8,232 bases of DNA, taken from NCBI GenBank assembly GCA_964547515.1, contig CAZJOA010000123.1, positions 1 to 8,232 of the forward strand. The letters run 5' to 3'. A program made the translations under genes and the position numbers. The DNA is from UBA11524 sp964547515 (GTDB lineage Bacteria > Bacillota > Clostridia > Christensenellales > Aristaeellaceae). Under the pieces are notes generated by a model. It made no database searches. It saw only the letters and a list, made by a program, of their open reading frames with translations, and was not told where the DNA came from. Shown here piece by piece: positions 1 to 6,133 of this stretch (positions are counted from its first letter, which is position 1; the number at the start of each line of letters is the position of its first letter).

Positions 1-51
1 GGAATGATTTTGAGGCAGCGTGCGCTGTGCTTTATGAAGGAGAATGTGCGA

Positions 52-1341
52 ATGTCGGTGATTCGCTTTATTGATTTGTTTGCAGGTATCGGCGGAATCC
101 GCAAAGGATTTGAACTTGCCTGTGCTGACAGAGGCATCAAGGCGGAATGTGTATTCACATCCGAAATAAAGCCCTATGCGATCGATGTGTTGGCACAGAA
201 CCATCCAGATGAAGCGATTGCGGGGGATATTACACAGGTTCAGGCCAAAGCTATTCCAGCTTTTGATTTTCTGTTAGCCGGATTCCCGTGTCAGGCGTTT
301 TCGGCAGCAGGGAAAAGACTGGGGTTTCAGGATACCAGAGGCACTTTGTTTTTTGAGGTGGAACGAATACTCCAGGAGCATAAGCCGTATGGGTTCGTGC
401 TTGAAAATGTTGAGGGACTTGTCAATCATGACAAAGATGATCCGCGTGATAAAATTGGAAAGACATTAAGAACGATATTGGAGCATCTGGAGGCACTGGA
501 TTATCAAGTATCGTGGAAGGTTCTCAACGCAAAGTGCTTTGGTGTACCGCAGGAACGAAAAAGAATTTATATTGTGGGGACAAAAAAGGCTGCACCCAAT
601 CTGGAGGGATTCGCTTGCACCGATTCCGTGCTGGGCGACATTTTGGAAAGAGGCTTACCAACCAGCAATAGTAAATTCGTCAAGTTGCTGCTAAAACATT
701 ACACTGTTGAGGAGCTATGCGGAAAAGCGATCAAGGATAAGCGCGGCGGCGACAACAATATTCATAGCTGGGATATTGATTATAAAGGGCAGACGACAAG
801 GACGGAAAAAGCTCTTTTGAATTGTATGATGAGGGAACGGCGGAAAAAGAAATGGGCAGAGGAATATGGTATCGATTGGATGGATGGCATGCCCTTGACA
901 ATAGACCAAATTCGCACCTTTTTCGATGCGCCAAACCTTGAGCAGATGCTGGAACATCTGGTAGAGTTAAAATACCTCCGCAAGGAACGTCCCAAAAAGA
1001 AAGTAGGCAATAAGCGAGAACAAGACGAGCATTTGCCACTGGGGTATAATATTGTGGCCGGAAAAATGTCCTTTGAGGTCAGCAAGGTTCTTGATCCGAA
1101 GGGCATTGCCCCCACCCTGGTCGCTATGGACATGCAGCATCTGTTTGTGCCGGATGGGGATGGCATTCGCACCCTCACCCTGCGAGAAGGGCTGAGATTA
1201 TTTGGTTATCCGGATGATTATAAACTGAATACATCCATTGAGGATGGATATGATCTGCTTGGCAATACCGTTGTGGTGCCTGTGATCCGGGCTGTCGCAG
1301 GCAGAGTGCTGGACATATATCAGGAGGATAAGAGCATATGA
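52..1341 (+). CDS. DNA (cytosine-5-)-methyltransferase of a type II restriction-modification system
   Basis: It transfers a methyl group from S-adenosylmethionine to C5 of cytosine, protecting host DNA from the nuclease encoded next. From the ATG at 52 the protein is 429 residues, normal for the family. The ordered C5-methylase motifs are visible: motif I DLFAGIGG (residues 8-15), motif IV GFPCQ with catalytic C80, motif VI ENV (118-120), motif VIII QxRxR (167-171), and motif X GNTV (404-407). The target-recognition region lies roughly between 180 and 345 and includes a basic RERRKKKW stretch. I chose 52 over the ATG at 4 because AAGGAG (37-42) sits 9 bases upstream and the motif I strand then begins at the usual distance. 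The stop overlaps the nuclease start by 4 bases. GGNNCC specificity is inferred only from the partner nuclease. Base composition is AT-rich against the flanks, suggesting transfer. Confidence 0.95.
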   Translation: MSVIRFIDLFAGIGGIRKGFELACADRGIKAECVFTSEIKPYAIDVLAQNHPDEAIAGDITQVQAKAIPAFDFLLAGFPCQAFSAAGKRLGFQDTRGTLFFEVERILQEHKPYGFVLENVEGLVNHDKDDPRDKIGKTLRTILEHLEALDYQVSWKVLNAKCFGVPQERKRIYIVGTKKAAPNLEGFACTDSVLGDILERGLPTSNSKFVKLLLKHYTVEELCGKAIKDKRGGDNNIHSWDIDYKGQTTRTEKALLNCMMRERRKKKWAEEYGIDWMDGMPLTIDQIRTFFDAPNLEQMLEHLVELKYLRKERPKKKVGNKREQDEHLPLGYNIVAGKMSFEVSKVLDPKGIAPTLVAMDMQHLFVPDGDGIRTLTLREGLRLFGYPDDYKLNTSIEDGYDLLGNTVVVPVIRAVAGRVLDIYQEDKSI

Positions 1342-2069
1342 GATTAACGGCACGGCAAATATTTGACAAGTTGCTGAAGGAAGATCATATTCTTGATAAT
1401 GAAGGCAAAATCACATTCGAATTTGGCGATGTGAATATCATTGTAAAACAAAAGGATGTAGTAGGTAATATTATTCAAGAATGGATGCAAGGTTGGTTCG
1501 ATAAAAACGGTATCGAGTATGCTCCGAGTGAGAATACGCAGATGCCGCCGGATTTCTATCTGAATCCTGATGACAGGACAAAGGATCTGCTTGAGGTGAA
1601 AGCTTTCAACCGGTCGGCGAGTCCGGGCTTTGATATTGCCGATTTCAGAGCTTATCAGAGAGAGATCATCGCACAACCCTACATGCTTCACGCAGACTAT
1701 TTGATCTTCGGATACGATATGGATGAAAATGGTATCGTAACGATCAAAGATGTATGGCTGAAAAAGGTGTGGGAAATCACTCGCCGCATGACAAATTGGC
1801 CACTCAATTTGCAAGTCAAAAAGAATGTGGTATACAAAATCCGGCCTGGCACATGGTATGGTACAGGCGCGAAAGATTTTGCGATTTTCCGCAGCATGGA
1901 AGATTTTCTCTCGGCTGTTGAGCAAACGGTTTGGCAGAATCCGGATACAAGAGCGTTTTCGGCGAACTGGAAAAGACAGTTTCTTGATAGTTACCAGAAT
2001 TTCTATGGCACACGGCTAAATATTCCCAGATGGGACGATATTTCCGAAACGTACAAGGTACACCGGTAG
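1338..2069 (+). CDS. Type II restriction endonuclease, NgoBV/NlaIV-like
   Basis: It is predicted to cut unmethylated double-stranded DNA, and the NgoBV/NlaIV family recognises GGNNCC. I recognise the family from remembered similarity along the 243 residues: the VVGNIIQEWM segment (41-50), the NTQMPPDFYLNPDD block, LLEVKAFN, SPGFDIADF and the C-terminal NIPRWDDI. A PD-(D/E)XK nuclease core is visible as P71-D72, then E86-V87-K88. AGGAGG at 1322-1327 precedes the ATG at 1338, which overlaps the methylase stop (ATGA), so translation is coupled and the nuclease is made after its methylase. No terminator lies between its stop and the hairpin at 2214. Like the methylase it is AT-rich compared with the genes downstream. 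The family call is strong but from memory; actual cleavage specificity is inferred. Confidence 0.88.
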   Translation: MRLTARQIFDKLLKEDHILDNEGKITFEFGDVNIIVKQKDVVGNIIQEWMQGWFDKNGIEYAPSENTQMPPDFYLNPDDRTKDLLEVKAFNRSASPGFDIADFRAYQREIIAQPYMLHADYLIFGYDMDENGIVTIKDVWLKKVWEITRRMTNWPLNLQVKKNVVYKIRPGTWYGTGAKDFAIFRSMEDFLSAVEQTVWQNPDTRAFSANWKRQFLDSYQNFYGTRLNIPRWDDISETYKVHR

Positions 2070-2200
2070 AAAAAGCACCCTTGCTGCGATGCTCTCACGC
2101 ATTTGACGCGCTGTCCCACGCGGTATGGGTCTGCGCCTATGCCGCCGTGACGCTGACGGCATCCATCGCGGCCTTTCTGCATCAGATGCGGCGGCAGTGA
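2030..2200 (+). pseudogene. Possible 3' remnant of a chromosomal membrane-protein gene truncated at the restriction-island edge
   Basis: A reading frame open across the end of the nuclease gene (in a different frame) runs to TGA at 2198-2200. Its nominal ATG at 2030 gives 56 residues, but the first part is just the overlapping nuclease sequence. The believable part begins near 2070, where base composition returns to GC-rich. It encodes a hydrophobic stretch, AVWVCAYAAVTLTASIAAFL, followed by HQMRRQ, which is what a last membrane helix with a positive cytoplasmic tail looks like. The large terminator hairpin starts 13 bases after this stop, much as the second hairpin starts 9 bases after the nifU stop. 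That spacing suggests a genuine gene end whose 5' part was lost when the restriction genes arrived. It could also be chance; I do not recognise a family. Confidence 0.3.
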
Positions 2201-2213
2201 CGGGTGTTCACCC

Positions 2214-2264
2214 AAAAAAGGAAGCAGCACCGGGATCAGCGCGATCCGGGGACTGCTTCCTTTT
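2214..2264. terminator. Bidirectional intrinsic terminator, copy 1 of a dispersed hairpin
   Basis: The arms AAAAGGAAGCAG (2216-2227) and CTGCTTCCTTTT (2253-2264) form a perfect 12-bp stem. A second imperfect stem lies inside the 25-base centre (CCGGGATC against GATCCGGG with a G-G mismatch). The A tract on the left and T tract on the right make it usable in both directions. It lies between plus-strand genes ending at 2069/2200 and the minus-strand GH43 gene ending at 2298. A close copy lies at 7829-7878. Confidence 0.85.
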
Positions 2265-2297
2265 GTGTCTGTTGCCTTTTCCGTGGGGGGCGCTCCC

Positions 2298-3638
2298 TCA
2301 TTTGCAGAACACGAAACGCTCCAGCCGGGTCAGGCAGCGGTCGTGCAGACCCCAGGACAGCTGGGGACGGTCGTCGTGGAAGGTGAAATACAGCGCATGC
2401 CGCCCCGTCACGCAGGGCAGCTTCACACGCAGCAGCTGATCGTCCCCGGTGAAGCAGCCCTCGCCGATGGGGACGTTCGCCGCGTCGTCCAGGTGGACGG
2501 TGATGCGCCCGCTTTCGCCCAGACCGCGCAGCTCCAGGAGCAATTCCATGTGCGTGGCGGTGAAGTCCGCCCCGAAGTCAAAGTACTTGTACCCCGCCAC
2601 CGTGCCGTCCCGCAGCTCGTCCAGGACGGTGTGCAGCGCGTTGAGGTGCTTCACCCGTCCGCCGCTGCGCAGGACGCATGCGCGATGCGCCGGTGTGGGT
2701 TCGTAGGGGTTCAGCGAGTCGGAAAAGCCCAGGGAGGTCATCTCCACCGGGGGGATCGTGCCATCCGGACGAATTTCGATGCGCTCCACGCACGCCTGAC
2801 GCGAAAAGCATGTGCCGTTGGTCATCCGGTGATAGAAGATGTACCACTGGTCGCCCACGCGCATGATCGAGCCATGGTCGTTGCCGCCGGGGTAGTCGCT
2901 GCCGTTGTCGACGATGTATCCCCGATAGGTGAACGGCCCGGTGGGGCTGTCGGAGGTGGCATAGGCCAGACGGCTGCCGATGCGCGGCGAATAGATCAGG
3001 TAGTAGGTGTCGCCGATCTTCCGGGGTGAACTGGCCTCGAAGAAGCGCGCCTCGGCAGGGACGTCCTCCCCGTCGTCGATGACATGGTGCTTCAGGCTCC
3101 CGGGGAGGATGCGGTTCATCGCGGCGGGGTCAAGCTCGTTCATGTGCGAGGCCTCGAAGCCATAGTACACATACACGCGGCCATCGTCGTCCACCAGAAC
3201 GCCGGGGTCATTGAAAACGCCGCCGTCGCCCTCGTCCGCCGGGGGACAATCGTATTTGCCGATGACCTTGAACGGCCCTTCCGGCCTGTCCGCCACGGAC
3301 ACACAGCCCTTGTCGAAGAAAATGTAGGTGAACAGGTAGTACTTGCCGTCCTTCTCGACCACATCGGGGGCGTACATCATGTGCCGGGAGGCTTCCATCA
3401 TGTCGCACCAGGTCACGTCCGCCGGATGATCCTCATCCGCCTGCGCGTGGAACACATCGCCATGGCAGACCCAGTGCTCCAGGTCATTGAGGGGTGCTGA
3501 CCAGACCTTCAGGCGGATGTCGCAGAAATCGCCCGCCATCGGACGATCATGAGAACCGTACAGGTACACCCGCTCCCCGAACACGCGCGGCTCGCCGTCA
3601 GGGATGTGCTCCCACAGGGGCAAAATCGGATTGGGCAT
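2298..3638 (-). CDS. Family 43 glycoside hydrolase (alpha-L-arabinofuranosidase/beta-xylosidase type)
   Basis: It is a predicted inverting glycosidase acting on arabinose- or xylose-containing oligosaccharides. With no signal peptide it should be cytoplasmic. From the ATG at 3638 the protein is 446 residues; this start is preferred because AAAGG lies about 10 bases upstream, whereas the in-frame ATG at 3677 lies at the expected transcription start and has no ribosome site. A five-bladed propeller domain (about 1-310) shows the GEPRVFGERVYLYGSHD block (15-31), APDVVEKDGKYYLF (90-103), FNDPGVLVDDDG with D144 as probable pKa modulator, FFEASSPRKIGDTYYLIYS with E201 as probable general acid, and GGNDHGSI with H255. 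The remaining ~125 residues resemble a jelly-roll carbohydrate-binding module of CBM6 type. It is divergent from the GH51 gene, consistent with shared substrate use. Exact substrate is not decidable here. Confidence 0.9.
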   Translation of the reverse strand: MPNPILPLWEHIPDGEPRVFGERVYLYGSHDRPMAGDFCDIRLKVWSAPLNDLEHWVCHGDVFHAQADEDHPADVTWCDMMEASRHMMYAPDVVEKDGKYYLFTYIFFDKGCVSVADRPEGPFKVIGKYDCPPADEGDGGVFNDPGVLVDDDGRVYVYYGFEASHMNELDPAAMNRILPGSLKHHVIDDGEDVPAEARFFEASSPRKIGDTYYLIYSPRIGSRLAYATSDSPTGPFTYRGYIVDNGSDYPGGNDHGSIMRVGDQWYIFYHRMTNGTCFSRQACVERIEIRPDGTIPPVEMTSLGFSDSLNPYEPTPAHRACVLRSGGRVKHLNALHTVLDELRDGTVAGYKYFDFGADFTATHMELLLELRGLGESGRITVHLDDAANVPIGEGCFTGDDQLLRVKLPCVTGRHALYFTFHDDRPQLSWGLHDRCLTRLERFVFCK

Positions 3639-3679
3639 GGGATCACTGCCTTTCGCTGCTATTTGGATTCGCTGCACCC

Positions 3680-3708
3680 ATTATACCGCAAACTGTCACC
3701 CTTGCCAA
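3680..3708 (-). promoter_or_regulatory. Sigma-70 promoter of the GH43 gene
   Basis: On the minus strand TTGGCA (3703-3708) and a perfect TATAAT (3680-3685) are separated by 17 bases. Transcription would start near 3673, giving a leader of about 35 bases before the ATG at 3638. The -35 box lies 12 bases from the edge of the heptamer repeat array, so the array sits directly upstream of this promoter. Confidence 0.8.
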
Positions 3709-3720
3709 GGGGCTGCCAGC

Positions 3721-3840
3721 GCCATTGAAAATTAGGAATTATGAATGATGAATGATGAATTTGAATGGTCGGACTGGCGAATGCCATTGGGGAATCAGGA
3801 ATGATGAATGAGGAATGAGAAATTTGATGGGTGGGCGGAT
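3721..3840. repeat. Tandem pair of ~60-bp composite repeats made of AT-rich heptamers plus a GC-rich core
   Basis: Unit 1 (3721-3782) and unit 2 (3783-3840) both open with GCCATTG. Each continues with runs of a degenerate 7-base unit of the form GAATNAN (GAATTAG, GAATTAT, GAATGAT, GAATGAG) and closes with a GC-rich segment ending GGCGAAT or GGCGGAT. Together with the block at 3868 this fills much of the 366-base gap between the divergent GH43 and GH51 genes. No coding frame here looks real. Related copies lie at 5778-5943. Confidence 0.8.
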
Positions 3841-3867
3841 GCGTATCCGGCGGTGGCACAGGAACTC

Positions 3868-3901
3868 AATTCATAATTCCTCATTCCTCATTCACAATTT
3901 C
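3868..3901. repeat. Heptamer repeat block in inverted orientation
   Basis: This is the same 7-base family read on the other strand (ATAATTC, CTCATTC). CTCATTCCTCATTCA at 3880-3894 is the exact reverse complement of 3805-3819 in the preceding array, a 15-bp inverted repeat spaced by 60 bases. The intervening 3831-3867 is GC-rich. Confidence 0.75.
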
Positions 3902-3946
3902 TTTGAGCGCGGCAGGATTTCCCTGCTGTGTCGCGAATGAAGAACA

Positions 3947-3977
3947 TGACCTGATTTGCGAAAAAGTCAGGCGGTCA
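3947..3977. promoter_or_regulatory. Inverted repeat in the GH51 leader, possible operator or RNA hairpin
   Basis: TGACCTGA (3947-3954) faces TCAGGCGGTCA (3967-3977), giving an 8-bp imperfect dyad with a 2-base bulge. It ends 14 bases before the TGGAGGT ribosome site of the GH51 gene. No good -35/-10 pair could be placed around it, so whether it binds a regulator or folds as RNA is open. Confidence 0.3.
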
Positions 3978-4004
3978 AAACGAACGATATGTGGAGGTAC
4001 ATCC

Positions 4005-5471
4005 ATGTCCGCGAAGATCAAAATGAACGTCGCCAACACCGGCGCGGTCATCAGCAGGAACATCTACGGTCACTTCTCCGAGCATCTGGGACGCTGCATC
4101 TATGGCGGCCTGTTCGTGGGGGAGGACAGCCCCATCCCCAACAAGAACGGCATGCGCACCGATGTGGTGGAGGCGCTTCGGCATATCCATGTGCCCGTGC
4201 TGCGCTGGCCGGGCGGATGCTTCGCCGATGAGTACCATTGGGAGGACGGCATCGGCCCGAAGGAGAGCCGCAAGCGCATGGTCAACACCAACTGGGGCGG
4301 CGTGGTGGAGGACAATTCCTTCGGCACGCATGAGTTCCTGGAGCTTTGCGAGCAGCTGGGCTGCGAACCGTACATCAACGCCAATGTCGGCTCGGGCACG
4401 GTGCGCGAAATGGCGGAATGGGTCGAGTATCTGAATTCCGAGGGCGATTCCACCGTCGTGAAGAAGCGCTGGGCGAATGGCCGCAAAGACCCCTGGGGCG
4501 TGAAGTACTGGGGCGTGGGCAATGAGAGCTGGGGCTGCGGCGGCAATATGCGCCCGGAATACTACGCGGATGAATTCCGCCGTTTCAACACCTTCTGCCG
4601 CAACTATGGGAAGCATCGGCTGTATCGCATTGCCTGCGGCCCGAATGTGGACGACTGGAACTGGATGGAGGGCGTGATGAAGGTCGCCGGACATCACTGC
4701 GATGCCATCACCCTGCATTATTACACCGTGCCCACCGGCAAGTGGGAGGACAAGGGCAGCGCCACCGATTTCGACACCAAGCTGTACTACGATACCCTGC
4801 GTCACACCACGAAGATGGAGAGCCTGCTGCGCGGCCATCTGTCCATCATGGACAAGTATGACCCCAAGCACCGCGTCGGCCTGATCGTGGACGAATGGGG
4901 CACCTGGTACAATGTCGAGCCCGGCACGAATCCCGGCTTCCTCTATCAGCAGAACACCATGCGCGATGCCATGGTCGCCGCCATCAACCTGAACATCTTC
5001 AACAGCCATGCGGATCGTATCGTCATGACCAACATCGCCCAGACGGTCAACGTGCTGCAATCCGTCATCCTCACCGATGGCGATCAGATGCTGCTGACCC
5101 CCACCTACCATGTGTATGACCTGTACAAGGCGCATCAGGATGCGACCCTCGTGCCCGTCACCGTGGCGTGCGATGCGGTGGAGGGCGTGCAGCAGGTGAC
5201 GGCCTCCGCGTCCGTCAAGGACGGCGTGCTGACCGTGACCGCTGCCAACATCGCGGCGGACAAGCCCGAGACGATCGTGCTGGACATCGCCGGGATGGAC
5301 GCGAAGAGCGTGTCCGCACGCATCCTCAGCGGCGAAATGCATGACTGCAACACCTTCGAGGACAAGGAGAAGGTCAGGGTGGAGGACTTCACCGATTTCG
5401 CCGTCACCGAGGAGGGCGTGGTGCTGCATGTGCCCGGCTGCTCCGTGGTGGAGGTCACCATCCGTGGCTGA
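4005..5471 (+). CDS. GH51 alpha-L-arabinofuranosidase
   Basis: It is a retaining glycosidase that removes terminal alpha-L-arabinofuranosyl residues from arabinan or arabinoxylan oligosaccharides. It lacks a signal peptide, so it is probably cytoplasmic. From the ATG at 4005 it is 488 residues, close to the usual ~500. The start is fixed by TGGAGGT (3992-3998) 6 bases upstream and by the typical opening (NIYGHFSEHLGRCIYGG). The TIM-barrel domain carries LRWPGGCFADEYHWEDG (66-82), acid/base E174 in WGVGNESWGCGG and nucleophile E297 in IVDEWGTWY. These positions nearly match E175/E294 of the Geobacillus enzyme. The last ~120 residues form the C-terminal beta domain. Its stop overlaps the next gene by 8 bases. 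It is the divergent neighbour of the GH43 gene, and together they would free arabinose. Upstream in-frame ATGs lie within the repeat region and are not credible. Confidence 0.96.
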   Translation: MSAKIKMNVANTGAVISRNIYGHFSEHLGRCIYGGLFVGEDSPIPNKNGMRTDVVEALRHIHVPVLRWPGGCFADEYHWEDGIGPKESRKRMVNTNWGGVVEDNSFGTHEFLELCEQLGCEPYINANVGSGTVREMAEWVEYLNSEGDSTVVKKRWANGRKDPWGVKYWGVGNESWGCGGNMRPEYYADEFRRFNTFCRNYGKHRLYRIACGPNVDDWNWMEGVMKVAGHHCDAITLHYYTVPTGKWEDKGSATDFDTKLYYDTLRHTTKMESLLRGHLSIMDKYDPKHRVGLIVDEWGTWYNVEPGTNPGFLYQQNTMRDAMVAAINLNIFNSHADRIVMTNIAQTVNVLQSVILTDGDQMLLTPTYHVYDLYKAHQDATLVPVTVACDAVEGVQQVTASASVKDGVLTVTAANIAADKPETIVLDIAGMDAKSVSARILSGEMHDCNTFEDKEKVRVEDFTDFAVTEEGVVLHVPGCSVVEVTIRG

Positions 5472-5733
5472 GAGCCGTCCGCCCTGCCGATGCCTGCTCT
5501 TTGAGGCCGGGCAGCGGGACATGGCACGCACCGTCGCCGAATACGTCGCCAGCCTGGACGAAGCCGTCCGCACGCCGGAGGACACATACCGTGCGCGGCT
5601 GACGCTCTGTCAGGCTTGCGAACAGCTGATGAACGGCACATGCCGCCTGTGCGGCTGCTACGCGGAGACGCGTGCCGCCAAGCGGGGGATGCAGTGCCCG
5701 ATGCTCCCGCCCCGGTGGACAAAAATGGAATGA
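5464..5733 (+). CDS. DUF6171-like cysteine-rich small protein
   Basis: Function is unknown; the cysteine pattern suggests a zinc-binding fold. The 89-residue protein has CRC at 8-10 and then a cluster LCQACEQLMNGTCRLCGCY with C49, C52, C60, C63 and C65, followed by AETRAAKRGMQCP with C78. This matches my memory of the DUF6171 family of Firmicutes (single CxC, an acidic helix with EYVASLDE, then the multi-CxxC tail). I place the start at GTG 5464 because GGAGGT (5450-5455) is 8 bases upstream and the first cysteines are then included. The alternative ATG at 5521 would lose them. The 8-base overlap with the GH51 stop implies translational coupling, although a role in arabinose use is not implied by the family. 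Confidence 0.8.
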   Translation: MAESRPPCRCLLFEAGQRDMARTVAEYVASLDEAVRTPEDTYRARLTLCQACEQLMNGTCRLCGCYAETRAAKRGMQCPMLPPRWTKME

Positions 5734-5736
5734 ATT

Positions 5737-5780
5737 CAGCAGGACGATTTCCATCATGCGGAATCGCCCTGCTGCATTTT
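5737..5780 (+). terminator. Intrinsic terminator of the GH51-DUF6171 unit
   Basis: CAGCAGG (5737-5743) pairs with CCTGCTG (5768-5774) and the stem continues as CGATT/AATCG and CC/GG with one mismatch and one bulged T. The 3' arm is followed by CATTTTAATT. It begins 3 bases after the stop codon at 5733. Confidence 0.75.
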
Positions 5781-5818
5781 AATTATGAATTAGGAATGAT
5801 GAATGATGAATTTAGATA
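5778..5818. repeat. Heptamer repeat block (same family as 3721-3840)
   Basis: GAATTAG, GAATGAT and GAATGAT units follow the terminator in the same orientation as the first array and end in GAATTTAGATAG. It faces an oppositely oriented array starting at 5825, so the intergenic region again contains the family in both orientations. Confidence 0.75.
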
Positions 5819-5824
5819 GTGAAC

Positions 5825-5943
5825 GCGCCCTGTGCGGCAGTCTGACCATCCAAATTCCTAATTCCTAATTCCAAATTCATAATTCCTGATAGCGCCCCGC
5901 CCGTCAGTCCCACCATTCAAATTCATAATTCCTCATTCTATTA
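5825..5943. repeat. Tandem pair of composite repeats, inverted orientation
   Basis: Two units start with GCGCCC at 5825 and 5892 (period 67). Each has a GC-rich core containing CAGTC, two bases, then ACCAT, then CAAATTC and heptamers (CTAATTC, ATAATTC, CTCATTC). The reverse complement of 3753-3782 contains the same CAGTC-CG-ACCATTCAAATTC series, which ties the two intergenic arrays into one family. The 442-base interval 5734-6175 otherwise holds only the terminator, the N gap with its flanking duplication, and the nifS promoter. Confidence 0.75.
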
Positions 5944-5974
5944 GGGTGATTGACAAAGCGCGAAAGTGGCGGTA
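5920..5974. repeat. 55-base exact duplicate, left copy (contig end)
   Basis: This segment is identical base for base to 6075-6129 and ends exactly where the N run begins. Both copies run from AATTCATAATTCC through TTGACA to GGCGGTA. An exact overlap that stops at the gap on both sides is the mark of two contig ends sharing an assembly k-mer rather than of a biological repeat. Confidence 0.95.
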
Positions 5975-6074
5975 NNNNNNNNNNNNNNNNNNNNNNNNNN
6001 NNNNNNNNNNNNNNNNNNNNNNNNNNNNNNNNNNNNNNNNNNNNNNNNNNNNNNNNNNNNNNNNNNNNNNNNNN
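5975..6074. other. Assembly gap of exactly 100 N, probably not real
   Basis: The run is 100 Ns, a common placeholder for unknown gap size. It is flanked by the identical 55-base contig ends 5920-5974 and 6075-6129. The likely true sequence is continuous, with one 55-base copy and no Ns, making the DUF6171-nifS interval about 287 bases. No gene should be inferred across the Ns. Confidence 0.97.
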
Positions 6075-6129
6075 AATTCATAATTCCTCATTCTATTAGG
6101 GTGATTGACAAAGCGCGAAAGTGGCGGTA
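6075..6129. repeat. 55-base exact duplicate, right copy (contig start)
   Basis: This is the second copy of the contig-end overlap, starting at the first base after the gap. Unlike the left copy it continues into unique sequence, completing the -10 box of the nifS promoter. Confidence 0.95.
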
Positions 6130-6133
6130 TAAT
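6105..6133 (+). promoter_or_regulatory. Perfect-consensus sigma-70 promoter of nifS-nifU
   Basis: TTGACA (6105-6110) and TATAAT (6128-6133) are separated by exactly 17 bases. Transcription should start near 6140, giving a leader of about 36 bases before the ATG at 6176 with AAAGGAGGT at 6161-6169. No obvious operator for an IscR-type regulator was seen, so strong basal expression is the simplest reading. Confidence 0.9.

Noticed and set aside
4..51. Upstream ATG at 4 as the methylase start
   Set aside because: It has no ribosome site in view and adds 16 residues before the motif I strand; the ATG at 52 has AAGGAG at good spacing.
3..74. Open frame from the window edge ending TGA at 72-74, overlapping the methylase start; possible end of an upstream regulator gene
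   Set aside because: Only 23 codons are visible with no recognisable family; an open frame of this length is expected by chance about a third of the time.
2208..2300. Continuation of the GH43 frame past its TGA through the hairpin to a TGA at 2208-2210
   Set aside because: Readthrough is not needed: GH43 ends normally and no recoding signal is evident. The frame match is used only as a weak hint about hairpin origin.
3721..3901. CRISPR-like array
   Set aside because: Repeat units are degenerate AT-rich heptamers with no fixed-length unique spacers and no cas genes nearby.
3975..5585. Long minus-strand open frame opposite GH51, and similar frames opposite GH43 and nifS
   Set aside because: These are antisense shadows from high-GC codon bias; they lack ribosome sites, promoters and recognisable motifs, while the opposite strand holds clear enzymes.
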